Below, one piece after another: positions 7,083 to 15,686 of a stretch of DNA of 64,000 nt. The stretch is from contig CAJTVN010000022.1 of the NCBI GenBank assembly GCA_910579685.1, positions 1-64,000 on the forward strand, written 5' to 3'. This stretch comes from an uncultured Lachnospiraceae bacterium (GTDB lineage Bacteria > Bacillota > Clostridia > Lachnospirales > Lachnospiraceae). How positions within the stretch are numbered: position 1 is the first letter of the stretch; each line of letters opens with the position of its first letter. The notes beneath the pieces were generated by a model. The model was not told the DNA's origin, did not search any database, and saw nothing but the letters and a program-made list of their open reading frames with translations. Both the position numbers and the translations under genes were made by a program.

Positions 7083-8288
7083 ATGTCAAAAGTCAAATAC
7101 CCCTGCGGCGGTCGCCAAATGCGCATGCAAGCATGCCCGCTTGGCTCGTTGCCCGCAGGAATAAAAGAAAGAATATTTATTCTGGTCTCCTGTCTGGAGC
7201 TCTCCATTGGCCTTTTGCAGATGTGCCAGAACGAGATTCCCTTCAGACGTTTTATTTTGTGGGGGTTTTTGGGGATCTATGCGGCGGTTCTGGTCACGAA
7301 CCATTATACTGGGAAGGAAAAGATTTTGTTAGGCGCAAGCCTTGTCATGGGCCTTCTCCTTTATCTCTCCACCGGGATTAATACGGGGATCAAAGCGCCT
7401 GTCTATCTGTTCGCAATGAAGGAAATACCTGTAAGAAAGCTCCTGAAATGGATGACGATTTCCCTGATGGCGTCAATGGCCTGTATTGTTGCGGCCAGTC
7501 TTCTGTTTGATTTCGGGAATCTCTATATCAGCGATTACCGTAAAAAGGGCGCTTTTCACGGAATCCGTTACAGTTTGGGCTTTGCAAGCTCCAATGTACT
7601 GCAGTTCCTCACCTTCATTCTTATGTGCTTTTGCTTTTATCTGTACGGGGAAAAGATGAAATTCTGGCAGTATCTGCTGGTGGGAGCGGAGTACTTGCTG
7701 GTGTTTGTGCTGACCTATTCCAGAACCGGTTTTCTCACGGGCCTGTTCATCTGGTGTCTGGCTGTTGCGATCCGGTTTGGAAAAGGAAAGAGCTGGAACT
7801 GGATACTCTTTGGACTGTCCGTGGTTTTTGTGACGTCTTTTTTGATTATTTCCTTGCTGGCCGCAATGGAGGTTCATGGGAGGGTGATTGAATTCATTAA
7901 TGAGATTATTTCCAGGCGGATGAATCAGCTCAAATATCATACCAGCGATAAGCAGTATGCGCTTCCCTATATTGACAGCTGGCGTCTTTTCTCATCCAGG
8001 ATAAACAAGAACGGTTACGACATGGGATACATACAGATTTTCTATTATTATGGAATCATTCCCGGAATCTGCTACCTTGGATTCCTGTTCTATGCCGGGT
8101 ACAGGGCCATGAGAAGAAACAATGTGTTCGGCTTGCTGGCATTATTGGGATTCAGCATTTATCTTTTTATGGAATCTCTTTTCTTCTCCAACTATCTGAC
8201 AAGGGATTTTCTGCTGATGATTTCCGCAATTATCGTATGGGAGGCATATCATGACACAGAGGGGGAGAGGGTTTCTGCGGCTGTTTAG
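7083..8288 (+). CDS. Polytopic membrane protein, O-antigen ligase/polymerase-like
   Basis: A 401-residue integral membrane protein with about ten hydrophobic segments and a long polar loop near residues 265-325 (EFINEIISRRMNQLKYHTSD, LPYIDSWRLFSS), the layout of Wzy/WaaL-type polymerases and ligases; the sequence family is too divergent for a firm name. It likely joins or polymerises lipid-linked glycans at the outer face of the membrane. ATG 7083 is chosen because AGAGGAAGAG lies just before it. Oddly, the first ~27 codons (MSKVKYPCGGRQMRMQACPL...) are the reverse strand of the dispersed repeat at 7092-7162, so the original N-terminus may have been replaced. The gene overlaps the next one by 38 bases, suggesting translational coupling. 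Confidence 0.7.
   Translation: MSKVKYPCGGRQMRMQACPLGSLPAGIKERIFILVSCLELSIGLLQMCQNEIPFRRFILWGFLGIYAAVLVTNHYTGKEKILLGASLVMGLLLYLSTGINTGIKAPVYLFAMKEIPVRKLLKWMTISLMASMACIVAASLLFDFGNLYISDYRKKGAFHGIRYSLGFASSNVLQFLTFILMCFCFYLYGEKMKFWQYLLVGAEYLLVFVLTYSRTGFLTGLFIWCLAVAIRFGKGKSWNWILFGLSVVFVTSFLIISLLAAMEVHGRVIEFINEIISRRMNQLKYHTSDKQYALPYIDSWRLFSSRINKNGYDMGYIQIFYYYGIIPGICYLGFLFYAGYRAMRRNNVFGLLALLGFSIYLFMESLFFSNYLTRDFLLMISAIIVWEAYHDTEGERVSAAV
7092..7162 (-). repeat. Dispersed structured repeat, copy B (inside a gene)
   Basis: The reverse complement reads TTCCTGCGGGCAACGAGCC..., matching copy A at 5672-5742. Outer arms GCGG/CCGC are conserved. The inner hairpin is GCATGC-TT-GCATGC here versus CTGC-GAA-GCAG in copy A: the sequence differs but the ability to fold is kept. 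It overlaps codons 4-27 of the membrane protein gene starting at 7083. Confidence 0.75.
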
Positions 8289-9882
8289 TCTGTGCACGGC
8301 AGTCAACGTTTTTCTGCTGTACAAGATTCATTTCACGGGAAATCTGAGGGACAGCTGGAGGTCAAATTATGTGGAGCCGTTTTGCGCCGGGGATATTCCG
8401 GTGCTGCTCCTTTTGTTTTTGGTGTCGGTTCCGGTCTGTGAATGGCTGGGAACAAAAGCGCTGCCCTGGCTGTCCGGGAGAGTGAAGCTGACCAATCAAG
8501 GCAACGGACGGGACGGGATTGTCATGGAAGACGGCCCGGATGGGCGCGGTGTCAGGAGACGGTTCTGGAAGGTGTTCGGGGCGATCGGGATGGTGTGGTT
8601 TTTCTTTTTCCTGGTTATGTACCCGGGAACCGCCATGAATGATACCATTTATATTCTGCAGGATCCATGGCTGGCAAGCAGGCAGCATCCGATTCTCTAC
8701 AATATGTATACTTACGGCCTTTACCGGCTGGGCACTATGATCTGGAATGAAAATTTTGGACTGGCTCTGATTTCCCTGCTGCAGATGGCGGCGATGGATT
8801 ATGTGCTGACATACGGAATTCTTCTGCTTTCCCGCTGCGGCTTCAAGGACTGGGTGTGCCGCCTGACCACGGCTTATTTTGCCCTGGCGCCCCTTTTTTC
8901 CACCTATGCGGTATCCGCCATCAAGGACACGCCCTTTAGCATTTTCCTCTTTTATCTTCTGGTACTGCTCCTGGATGCGGGGCTCGGACAAAACGAGGCA
9001 TGGAAGGACAAATGGTTCTGCGTCAGAGTGGCATGCTGTTATCTGGGAGTGCTTGCCTTTCGAAGCAACGGCTTTGTGGTGGTGGCGGGAACGGTTTTTG
9101 TCCTGCTTTTTGTCTATCGAAAATGGCGCAGACGAATTCTGGGCACTGCGTTTGCGGCGGCCGTGGTTTACTTTGGAATGAGCCGTGCCCTGAGCCCGGA
9201 GAATGTGGAAAAGCTTTTCCAGGAAAGCGCGGGGATACCTCTTCAGCAGGTGGCGTCGGTGGCTGCGAGAGGGGAAGGCCTTGGGCGGGAACAGAGAGAA
9301 TATTTATGCCGCCTGCTTCCGGAGGAAAAATGGGATCTCTACGCACCCTGCTGTGCGGATGTGATCAAGTGGGACGAGGCGTTTGACCGGCAGTTTTTGA
9401 ATGAGACGAAAAAAGAGTTTCTTCTCTTGTGGCTGGATCTTCTTCCGGAAAATCTGGATCAATATGTGCGGGCGTATCTGCTGAACACCTTCGGGGTATG
9501 GGGGATTGAAACCAGAAACCGGGAACAGTATTATCAGAAGAATATTTTTGAAAATTCCCTGAATCTGTATCAGGAAAGCCCGCTGCCGCAGGCAGTTCGG
9601 ACATTCTTTTACCGGTATTACTGCAATCGTTTTACTTATTCATTTCTGAGTGCGGGAACCGTTTTCTGGATTTTGTTTGCGGAGAGCTTATACCTGCTCT
9701 GCCGAAGAAGATACCGGCTGGCGGCTGTGTATGTGCCTGTGTGGCTGTGTTTTGTCAGTCTTATGCTGGCGACGCCCATAGCTTTTACCTTCCGCTATGT
9801 GTTTGTTCTTGCCATGGTGTTTCCCTTTGCGCTCCTGTTTCCCTTTGCGGGAGAGCTGTTTACAGAAAGGAAAAAGCTTTAA
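8251..9882 (+). CDS. DUF6020-type polytopic membrane protein
   Basis: A 543-residue membrane protein with roughly 11-12 hydrophobic segments. After the third segment comes YPGTAMNDTIYILQDPWLAS with QHPILYNMYTYGLYRLG, a short conserved-looking loop of the kind seen in membrane glycosyltransferases of the GT-C type, where acidic loop residues act on lipid-linked donors. It resembles proteins annotated DUF6020 in Clostridia. I infer a role in glycan transfer across or at the membrane. ATG 8251 overlaps the end of the preceding membrane protein, and the stop (9880-9882) directly abuts the GT2 start at 9883, so the three genes form a tight operon. Catalytic function is not proven by sequence. Confidence 0.65.
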   Translation: MTQRGRGFLRLFSLCTAVNVFLLYKIHFTGNLRDSWRSNYVEPFCAGDIPVLLLLFLVSVPVCEWLGTKALPWLSGRVKLTNQGNGRDGIVMEDGPDGRGVRRRFWKVFGAIGMVWFFFFLVMYPGTAMNDTIYILQDPWLASRQHPILYNMYTYGLYRLGTMIWNENFGLALISLLQMAAMDYVLTYGILLLSRCGFKDWVCRLTTAYFALAPLFSTYAVSAIKDTPFSIFLFYLLVLLLDAGLGQNEAWKDKWFCVRVACCYLGVLAFRSNGFVVVAGTVFVLLFVYRKWRRRILGTAFAAAVVYFGMSRALSPENVEKLFQESAGIPLQQVASVAARGEGLGREQREYLCRLLPEEKWDLYAPCCADVIKWDEAFDRQFLNETKKEFLLLWLDLLPENLDQYVRAYLLNTFGVWGIETRNREQYYQKNIFENSLNLYQESPLPQAVRTFFYRYYCNRFTYSFLSAGTVFWILFAESLYLLCRRRYRLAAVYVPVWLCFVSLMLATPIAFTFRYVFVLAMVFPFALLFPFAGELFTERKKL

Positions 9883-10956
9883 ATGGAACCTTTGCTTTCA
9901 ATTATTATACCGGTTTACAAGGTTGAAAAATATTTGCCCCAGTGTCTTGAGAGCATTGTGAGGCAGGTCGAGGAAGAGAAGGAGGAAGTGGAAGTCCTTG
10001 TGATTGACGACGGCTCGCCGGATGCCTCGGGAAAACTGGCGGACGCCTGTGCAAAGAGGCATTCCTTTGTCCGGGTGATTCACAGAAAGAACGGGGGCGT
10101 TGCCGCGGCGCGAAACACGGGGCTTGACCAGGCCCGGGGCGGCTGGCTGTATTTTGTGGATTCCGACGACTGGATTGCCAGAGGGGCGGTAAGGACGCTG
10201 CTGCAAAAGACCGGGGAGAATCCGGATGCGGACATCATACTTCTGGATGCATGGAAAAATACCGGGGACAGGGAAGAGGCCTGGGAGCATTTTGAACAGG
10301 AATTTTTCTGGAAGGACAAAGCAAAAATCCGGAGCCTGCAAAGGGGCGCACTCTACTTTCCGAGTACGGGATATCGGACAAAGGTTCCGCTGGCCGCTCC
10401 CTGGGATAAGGTGTACCGGAGGGATTTTTTGCAGCAATGGGGCCTGCGCTTTCGGCCGGAGCTTAAGGTTCTGGACGATATGGTGTTTAATGTCGAGGTT
10501 TTCGGCAGGGCGTCCGGGGCGGCGTATTGCAAAGAAAAGGTTTACCATTACCGCTACGTGCCGGAATCCATTACAAACAGCTACAGGCCGGACCGCGTCA
10601 GCCAGGATGAAAAGGTATGGGAATATCTTGGCGGCTATATGGAAGGGCTCTTTCGGGAAAAAGACTGGACGAAGGAGGAGAGGGAGGCTTTCCGCCAGGC
10701 ATATTACTGCAGAATCATCAAGTCCTTTGGCATATGCTGCAGGCTGTGTTTTTTTCATCCGCAAAACCAGGCCGGTCTGGGCGAAAAGCTGAGAGAGGTA
10801 AAGACGGTTCTTGCCAGAGAGCCGTACCGGAGCGCCTTTGAAAGCGTTGATACGGCGAGGGCGGAGTGGAGATTGAAGGCGCTGATTTTCATGGCAAGGC
10901 GCAGGCTGGCTTTTGGAATCTATCTGCTGCACAGGGCGCAGCGCCTTTTGCAATAA
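9883..10956 (+). CDS. Glycosyltransferase family 2
   Basis: A cytoplasmic GT-A-fold transferase using a nucleotide-sugar donor. The N-terminus has the family signature: LLSIIIPVYKVEKYLPQCLE (residues 4-23), VLVIDDGSPDASG with the nucleotide-binding Asp, RKNGGVAAARNTGLDQARG, and the metal-binding DxD as YFVDSDDW (~residues 90-97). The C-terminal part (ETVF-like region appears as DDMVFNVEVFGRAS) fits polysaccharide GT2 enzymes. ATG 9883 follows the DUF6020 stop without a gap; an AGGAAA-type site lies inside the upstream gene. Sugar specificity cannot be read from sequence. No terminator was found between it and the convergent gene ending at 10978. Confidence 0.9.
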   Translation: MEPLLSIIIPVYKVEKYLPQCLESIVRQVEEEKEEVEVLVIDDGSPDASGKLADACAKRHSFVRVIHRKNGGVAAARNTGLDQARGGWLYFVDSDDWIARGAVRTLLQKTGENPDADIILLDAWKNTGDREEAWEHFEQEFFWKDKAKIRSLQRGALYFPSTGYRTKVPLAAPWDKVYRRDFLQQWGLRFRPELKVLDDMVFNVEVFGRASGAAYCKEKVYHYRYVPESITNSYRPDRVSQDEKVWEYLGGYMEGLFREKDWTKEEREAFRQAYYCRIIKSFGICCRLCFFHPQNQAGLGEKLREVKTVLAREPYRSAFESVDTARAEWRLKALIFMARRRLAFGIYLLHRAQRLLQ

Positions 10957-10977
10957 ACGGTTTGGGGATGGCGGCGT

Positions 10978-11976
10978 TCAGTGCGGCGTTGTCGTGTGCT
11001 TCCAAAAGAAATCTGAAATGGCTTCGGACAGCGCTTCCGCACTTCCCATCTTTACAAATATGGTGTCAGAATCCGAATCAAACAGCTCATGGTTGGCTGG
11101 ATTGTCGCCCAGAATCATGGGCTTTTGCATGGCATGGTAGATATAAGCTTTTCCGGGAATGGTCCGGCTGGCCTTTTCGATCTCTGCGTTAAAGTGACCC
11201 GCAAGACACAGATCCGCTCTTGCGATATATTCTGCGAGCTGTTCCTGGGTAAGCCAGCGGATGTATTCGATATTGTCCGCCAAAGGGCAGAGGCCCTGCA
11301 GGCGTCTGCCTTTGACAGGACCGATAAAATAAAAGAATAAATCTTTATTTTCTTTCAGACTGGACATTGCTTTGAGCACAATTTCCACACCCTGAAGCGG
11401 AAGCACGCTTCCAAAATACAGGACAATGAATTTATCCTGAAGGCAGGCAGGCCTTTGGACGGCGACAGGATGATACAGGGAAAAATCCGCTTCCAGATAC
11501 AGGGGAAATATCCGGGAAGGGGACGCTGAAAATTCCCGGACAAAATATTCACCGTGGGCTCTGGTGTCGCAGATGACAAGATCGGCATGGGTTATGGTCG
11601 TCTCGTCAATCTGATGAAGGAGACGGCCTGCGGCGCCGTTTGCCCTTATTTTTTTCCGGTCGTTACAGAAGGTGTCGTAAAGGGAGACAAAGAAGTCTAT
11701 GATCAAGAAATTATTTTTGAATTTTCTGTAAAAAAAGGGGACGACGGACTGGGACGCATGGCCCACGAACACCGTGTCAAAATCAATAGCGGGTGTTTTT
11801 AAAAGGGAAAAGAACACGGTGATGAGTCTCAGCGGGTAATACCTGCTGGAGGAACCAAGGATCCGGCAGGAGGAGGCATATTTTTTTATGAGATTGATTT
11901 CCTGTACATTGCGTATGTAGTCCAGGTTTTTTGTGGTGACAAACAACACTTTTCTTTGCCTGATATATTCAATCAT
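10978..11976 (-). CDS. Glycosyltransferase, GT-B fold (group 1/GT4-like)
   Basis: A 332-residue protein. The C-terminal half has the GT4 pattern: IVLYFGSVLPLQGVEIVLKA (nucleotide-binding start), FFYFIGPVKGRRLQG, YIRWLTQEQLAEYIARADLC and a Glu-rich segment IEKASRTIPGKAYIYHAMQK with ILGDNPANHELF. The N-terminal half (KVLFVTTKNLDYIRNVQEIN, FVGHASQSVVPF) is the acceptor domain. Start ATG at 11976 is preferred because GGAG lies nine bases upstream; a longer TTG start at 12078 is possible. Encoded opposite to the other glycan genes and divergent from the tetR-type gene, so it is separately transcribed. The first half of its reading frame is AT-richer than its neighbours. Confidence 0.8.
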   Translation of the reverse strand: MIEYIRQRKVLFVTTKNLDYIRNVQEINLIKKYASSCRILGSSSRYYPLRLITVFFSLLKTPAIDFDTVFVGHASQSVVPFFYRKFKNNFLIIDFFVSLYDTFCNDRKKIRANGAAGRLLHQIDETTITHADLVICDTRAHGEYFVREFSASPSRIFPLYLEADFSLYHPVAVQRPACLQDKFIVLYFGSVLPLQGVEIVLKAMSSLKENKDLFFYFIGPVKGRRLQGLCPLADNIEYIRWLTQEQLAEYIARADLCLAGHFNAEIEKASRTIPGKAYIYHAMQKPMILGDNPANHELFDSDSDTIFVKMGSAEALSEAISDFFWKHTTTPH

Positions 11977-12088
11977 GGTAACCGTCTCCGATAGGTCTTT
12001 TCCTGCGTGCCCGGCGGGACAGGCAGGCTCGTTTGTCTGAAACAATACCAGTTTATCACAAACCTGGCGGGCTTGCAAATGTCGTATA

Positions 12089-12130
12089 TTGACATAAAAG
12101 TAAAAATATTATAGGATAATAACATATGTT
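12089..12130 (+). promoter_or_regulatory. Promoter and palindromic operator of the TetR-type gene
   Basis: TTGACA (12089-12094), a 17-base spacer and TAGGAT (12112-12117) form a good sigma-A promoter. Just downstream AACATATGTT (12121-12130) is a perfect 10-base palindrome, followed by ATATATG. A palindrome at the expected transcription start is a natural site for autorepression by the TetR-type product. Confidence 0.6.
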
Positions 12131-12162
12131 ATATATGCGTACAAATGAAGGGATCAGGTGAA

Positions 12163-12711
12163 ATGGCCAGAAAAGAATCGATCACAAAGGATGTGATCCT
12201 GAGTGCGGCGTTTGCAATTTTAGAGGAAGAGGGGATCAGCCAGGTGACGGCAAGGAAGCTGGCCGCCAGGGCGAACTGTTCCACGCAGCCCATATTCCGC
12301 ATCTACCGGAATATGGAGGAGCTGACGCAGGAACTGTTTACCAGGGCCGTTGATTTTTTTCAGGAGTATTATGGGAAATTTGCCAGGCAGACGGTGACGC
12401 CCTTCGTACATCTGGGAAGTATTTACATCCGGTTTGCGGCGGATTATAAGAGGCTGTTCTCCTTTATTTTTTTATCAGAAAACCGGTTTGGAAAAAGCAT
12501 GTACGATATTATAAACGGCGATGCGGGCTGGGTGGGGCGCGAAATGCAGATGGCGTCCGGGCAGGGCTGTAAGAACGCCGGCGAGCTTTTTACAAAAATG
12601 TGGATCATTATTCACGGAGCGGCCTGCATGTCTCTGACCGGCGATTTCGATCTCTCACAGGAGGAGACGGCAAGGATGCTGAAGGATTCCTATCGGGCAT
12701 TTAAGGGGTAG
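12163..12711 (+). CDS. TetR/AcrR family transcriptional regulator
   Basis: A 182-residue regulator. Residues ~5-52 form the DNA-binding domain: ITKDVILSAAFAILEEEGIS then VTARKLAARANCSTQPIFR, the TetR helix-turn-helix with an unusual Gln-Pro in the recognition helix. The C-terminal ligand domain is only weakly conserved, as usual, and resembles the WHG-type (FVHLGSIYIRFAADYKRLFS). ATG 12163 is preferred over 12145 because GGATCAGGTG lies at the right distance before it. No efflux pump or enzyme gene sits next to it, so its target beyond its own promoter is unknown. The divergent glycosyltransferase gene is a candidate. Confidence 0.85.
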   Translation: MARKESITKDVILSAAFAILEEEGISQVTARKLAARANCSTQPIFRIYRNMEELTQELFTRAVDFFQEYYGKFARQTVTPFVHLGSIYIRFAADYKRLFSFIFLSENRFGKSMYDIINGDAGWVGREMQMASGQGCKNAGELFTKMWIIIHGAACMSLTGDFDLSQEETARMLKDSYRAFKG

Positions 12712-12756
12712 GGCGGCTTTTGGCTCAGGCAGTAGGAATGGGGTAAGGAAACGGCA

Positions 12757-13692
12757 ATGGAGCATCAGGAACACGATATCATCACGAGGATGAATGAAAA
12801 ATACATAAAAATGAGCAAGGGTCATAAGGCCATCGCTTCTTACATTTCCGATCATTACGAGCAGGCTGTGTTCATGACGGCGGCGAAACTGGGCGATACG
12901 GTGGGGGTAAGCGAGTCCACCGTGGTGCGGTTTGCCATGGGGCTTGGCTATGAAGGGTATCCGGAATTTCAGGACGCTTTGGAAAATTGGGTGAAAAGCA
13001 AGCTGAATTCCGTACAGAAGATGGGGGCAAAGTACGGAAACAGCACACAATCGGAAATCCTGCACTCCGTACTGAGCTCGGATATCGAGAAAATACAGGA
13101 TACGATGGTCAATCTTGATGCGGCGGCCTTTGATGCGGCTGTGAGCATTATCCTGGAGGCGGAGACGGTTTACCTTGTGGGCGTGAGAAGCTGCGAGCCC
13201 CTGGCGGATTTTCTCCATTTCTATCTGAATATGATCCGGGGAAATATCGTTCTGGTCAAGACCACAAGCGTGACGGAAATGTTTGAGCAGATGATACACA
13301 TCAGCGATAGGGATGTCGCCATCGGCATCAGCTTTCCCAGATATTCCATGCGCACCCTGAAGGCCATGGAGTTTGCTAATGACAGGAATGCGAAGGTCAT
13401 TACCATCACGGACAGCATCCATTCGCCCATGAACCTGTATTCCTCCTGCAATCTTCTGGCAAGAAGCGACATGGTTTCCATTGTGGATTCGCTGGTGGCG
13501 CCCCTTAGCGTGATCAATGCGCTGGTGGTGGCGCTTTGTCTGAAACAGCCGGATACGGTGAAAGAGAATCTGGAAACACTGGAATCGGTTTGGAATAATT
13601 ATCAGGTTTATCTGAATGATGAGATTAATTTTATTGATGAGGAGCCCATGCTGCATTACCCGCTGGTGAAAAAGAAAGAGGAAGCGATATGA
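12757..13692 (+). CDS. MurR/RpiR family transcriptional regulator
   Basis: A 311-residue regulator with an N-terminal HTH_6 domain (residues ~10-85: KGHKAIASYISDHYEQAVFM, AAKLGDTVGVSESTVVRFAM) and a C-terminal SIS sugar-isomerase-like domain (~125-260: VYLVGVRSCEPLADFLHFYL, AIGISFPRYSMRTLKAMEFA) that senses phosphosugars. Family members control amino-sugar or pentose catabolism. ATG 12757 follows GGGGTAAGG. The gene ends with the overlap ATGA shared with the flavoprotein gene at 13689, so the two are translationally coupled. No sugar transporter is adjacent, so the inducer is unknown. Confidence 0.9.
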   Translation: MEHQEHDIITRMNEKYIKMSKGHKAIASYISDHYEQAVFMTAAKLGDTVGVSESTVVRFAMGLGYEGYPEFQDALENWVKSKLNSVQKMGAKYGNSTQSEILHSVLSSDIEKIQDTMVNLDAAAFDAAVSIILEAETVYLVGVRSCEPLADFLHFYLNMIRGNIVLVKTTSVTEMFEQMIHISDRDVAIGISFPRYSMRTLKAMEFANDRNAKVITITDSIHSPMNLYSSCNLLARSDMVSIVDSLVAPLSVINALVVALCLKQPDTVKENLETLESVWNNYQVYLNDEINFIDEEPMLHYPLVKKKEEAI

Positions 13693-14993
13693 GACGTGTG
13701 ATCGTCATAGGCGGCGGGGCCGCAGGAATGATGGCGGCAATCTCGGCCGCAGAACAGGGAGCGCAGGTGGTGCTTCTGGAAAAGAATGAGAAGACGGGAA
13801 AGAAAATCTACATTACGGGAAAGGGACGCTGCAATCTGACAAACGCCTGCGAGCCGGAAGTCTTTTTCCAGAATATGGTGAGCAACGGCAAATTTGTCTA
13901 CAGCTCCTTTTATCAGATGGATAACCATTCCGTCATGGATTTTTTTGAGCGGGCGGGCTGCAGGCTGAAAACAGAACGGGGAGAGAGGGTATTTCCCATA
14001 ACGGATCACTCATCGGATGTGATCCGGGCGTTAAACGGCCAATTGGAAAAGGAACGGGTGAAGGTATGTCTTCACGCTCCTGTGGCGGAGATCCTGACTG
14101 CCTGGGAAAAGGAATCGGACGGTGAGGGACAGTCGGCAAAGCGGGCAGCCGGGGTAAAGCTTTGCGACGGAAGGATATTCCGGGCGGATGCGGTAATCGT
14201 TGCCACCGGCGGGGCATCCTATGCTTCCACCGGTTCTTCAGGCGACGGGTACCGCCTCGCCGGGCAGGCGGGGCATACGCTGAAGGAGATAAGGCCCGCA
14301 CTGGTACCGCTTACCGTGCAGGAGCCGTGGTGCCGCGAGCTGCAGGGGCTTTCGCTCAAAAATGTATCGGTAAGTCTAAGGAGCGGTAAAAAAAAGATAT
14401 ACGAGGGCTTTGGAGAAATGCTGTTTACCCATTTCGGAGTCAGCGGCCCGCTGATCTTAAGCGCCAGCAGCTATTATGTAAAAAAATTTTACAATCAGCC
14501 GGTACGCCTTTCTCTTGATTTGAAGCCGGCGCTCTCCGAGCAGCAGCTTGATAAAAGGATTTTGCGGGATTTTGAGGAAAAGAAAAAATGTCAGTTTAAA
14601 AATGCGCTGGACCGCCTTCTTCCCGGCAAAATCATACCGGTAATTGTCCGGCTTTCCGGGATTGCTCCGGAAAAGAAGGTTTGCGATATCAGCAGGCAGG
14701 AGAGAGCCGCTGTTTTGGAATGCCTGAAAAATTTCAGCATGACCATTACAGGCACAAGGGGCTTTGAAGAGGCGGTGATTACCCAGGGCGGCGTGGACGT
14801 GAAGCAGGTCAATCCCTCCACCATGGAATCTAAGCTGGTGCGGAACTTGTATTTTGCGGGGGAGGTTCTGGATTTGGACGCCCTGACGGGAGGCTTTAAT
14901 CTGCAGATCGCCTGGTCCACCGGGCGCCTTGCGGGAAGAAGCGCTGCCGGGAAGGAAAGAGATCCGCAGGATTCAACATTCCCCAGGGAATAA
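13689..14993 (+). CDS. NAD(P)/FAD-dependent oxidoreductase, HI0933/BaiN-like
   Basis: A 434-residue flavoprotein of the HI0933 (YhiN) family, also annotated BaiN-like or aminoacetone oxidase family. The FAD-binding motif VIGGGAAGMMAAISAAEQGA is at residues 5-24, followed by the family hallmark KTGKKIYITGKGRCNLTNAC, the TDHSSDVIRALN region and the C-terminal FAD motif LYFAGEVLDLDALTGGFNLQ. The physiological reaction is not settled for most members. It overlaps the RpiR stop by four bases and is followed 21 bases later by cmk with an intervening GGAAAAGGGAG site, consistent with a cotranscribed housekeeping string (HI0933-cmk-ispH-rpsA) that is frequent in Clostridia. Confidence 0.9.
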   Translation: MRRVIVIGGGAAGMMAAISAAEQGAQVVLLEKNEKTGKKIYITGKGRCNLTNACEPEVFFQNMVSNGKFVYSSFYQMDNHSVMDFFERAGCRLKTERGERVFPITDHSSDVIRALNGQLEKERVKVCLHAPVAEILTAWEKESDGEGQSAKRAAGVKLCDGRIFRADAVIVATGGASYASTGSSGDGYRLAGQAGHTLKEIRPALVPLTVQEPWCRELQGLSLKNVSVSLRSGKKKIYEGFGEMLFTHFGVSGPLILSASSYYVKKFYNQPVRLSLDLKPALSEQQLDKRILRDFEEKKKCQFKNALDRLLPGKIIPVIVRLSGIAPEKKVCDISRQERAAVLECLKNFSMTITGTRGFEEAVITQGGVDVKQVNPSTMESKLVRNLYFAGEVLDLDALTGGFNLQIAWSTGRLAGRSAAGKERDPQDSTFPRE

Positions 14994-15014
14994 GAGAAAG
15001 GAAAAGGGAGAAAA

Positions 15015-15674
15015 ATGAGTTATCAGATCGCAATCGACGGCCCGGCAGGGGCTGGGAAAAGCACCATTGCAAAGAAGGTCGCAAAAGAAAAGGCATTTAT
15101 ATATGTAGATACAGGGGCCATGTACCGGGCTATGGCATATTATCTTTTATGCCGCGGGGTGGATCCCTTGGATGATGCTGCGGTGGCGGCGGCCTGTATG
15201 GAAGCGGATGTCACGATCACGCATGAAGAGGGAGAACAGGTGGTTCTTTTGAACGGTGAAAATGTAAATTCCGTGCTGCGCACCGAGGAGGTGGGCAATA
15301 TGGCGTCCGCCTGCGTCAGCAAAAATCCAAAGGCCAGGGAGAGGCTAACCACTCTCCAGAAAGCCATTGCGGCAAAAAACAATGTGGTTATGGACGGGAG
15401 AGATATCGGGACCTGTGTTTTGCCGGATGCAGATGTAAAAGTATATCTGACGGCAAGCACCGGGGTGCGGGCAAAGAGAAGATACGACGAGCTTGCGGCA
15501 AAGGGGGAAGAAACCGATCTTGCCCAGATAGAGGAGGACATCAGAAAGCGGGACGAGCAGGACATGAACCGGAAGATTGCGCCTCTTAAGCAGGCGGAGG
15601 ATGCGGTGCTGATCGACAGTTCCCATATGACGATAGACGAGGTGGTACAGGCGATTTTGGATCTGTGTAAATAG
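15015..15674 (+). CDS. cmk: (d)CMP kinase
   Basis: It phosphorylates CMP and dCMP to the diphosphates using ATP, in pyrimidine salvage and in recycling CMP from phospholipid and wall synthesis. 219 residues, normal length. The P-loop is DGPAGAGKSTIAKKVA (residues 8-23); YVDTGAMYRAMAYYLL and GRDIGTCVLPDADVKVYLTA are the substrate-binding and LID-proximal motifs; the LID region contains KRRYDELAAKGEE and RDEQDMNRKIAPLKQA. GGAAAAGGGAG precedes ATG 15015. Twelve bases separate it from ispH. Confidence 0.97.
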   Translation: MSYQIAIDGPAGAGKSTIAKKVAKEKAFIYVDTGAMYRAMAYYLLCRGVDPLDDAAVAAACMEADVTITHEEGEQVVLLNGENVNSVLRTEEVGNMASACVSKNPKARERLTTLQKAIAAKNNVVMDGRDIGTCVLPDADVKVYLTASTGVRAKRRYDELAAKGEETDLAQIEEDIRKRDEQDMNRKIAPLKQAEDAVLIDSSHMTIDEVVQAILDLCK

Positions 15675-15686
15675 GGCGAGGTGGTT

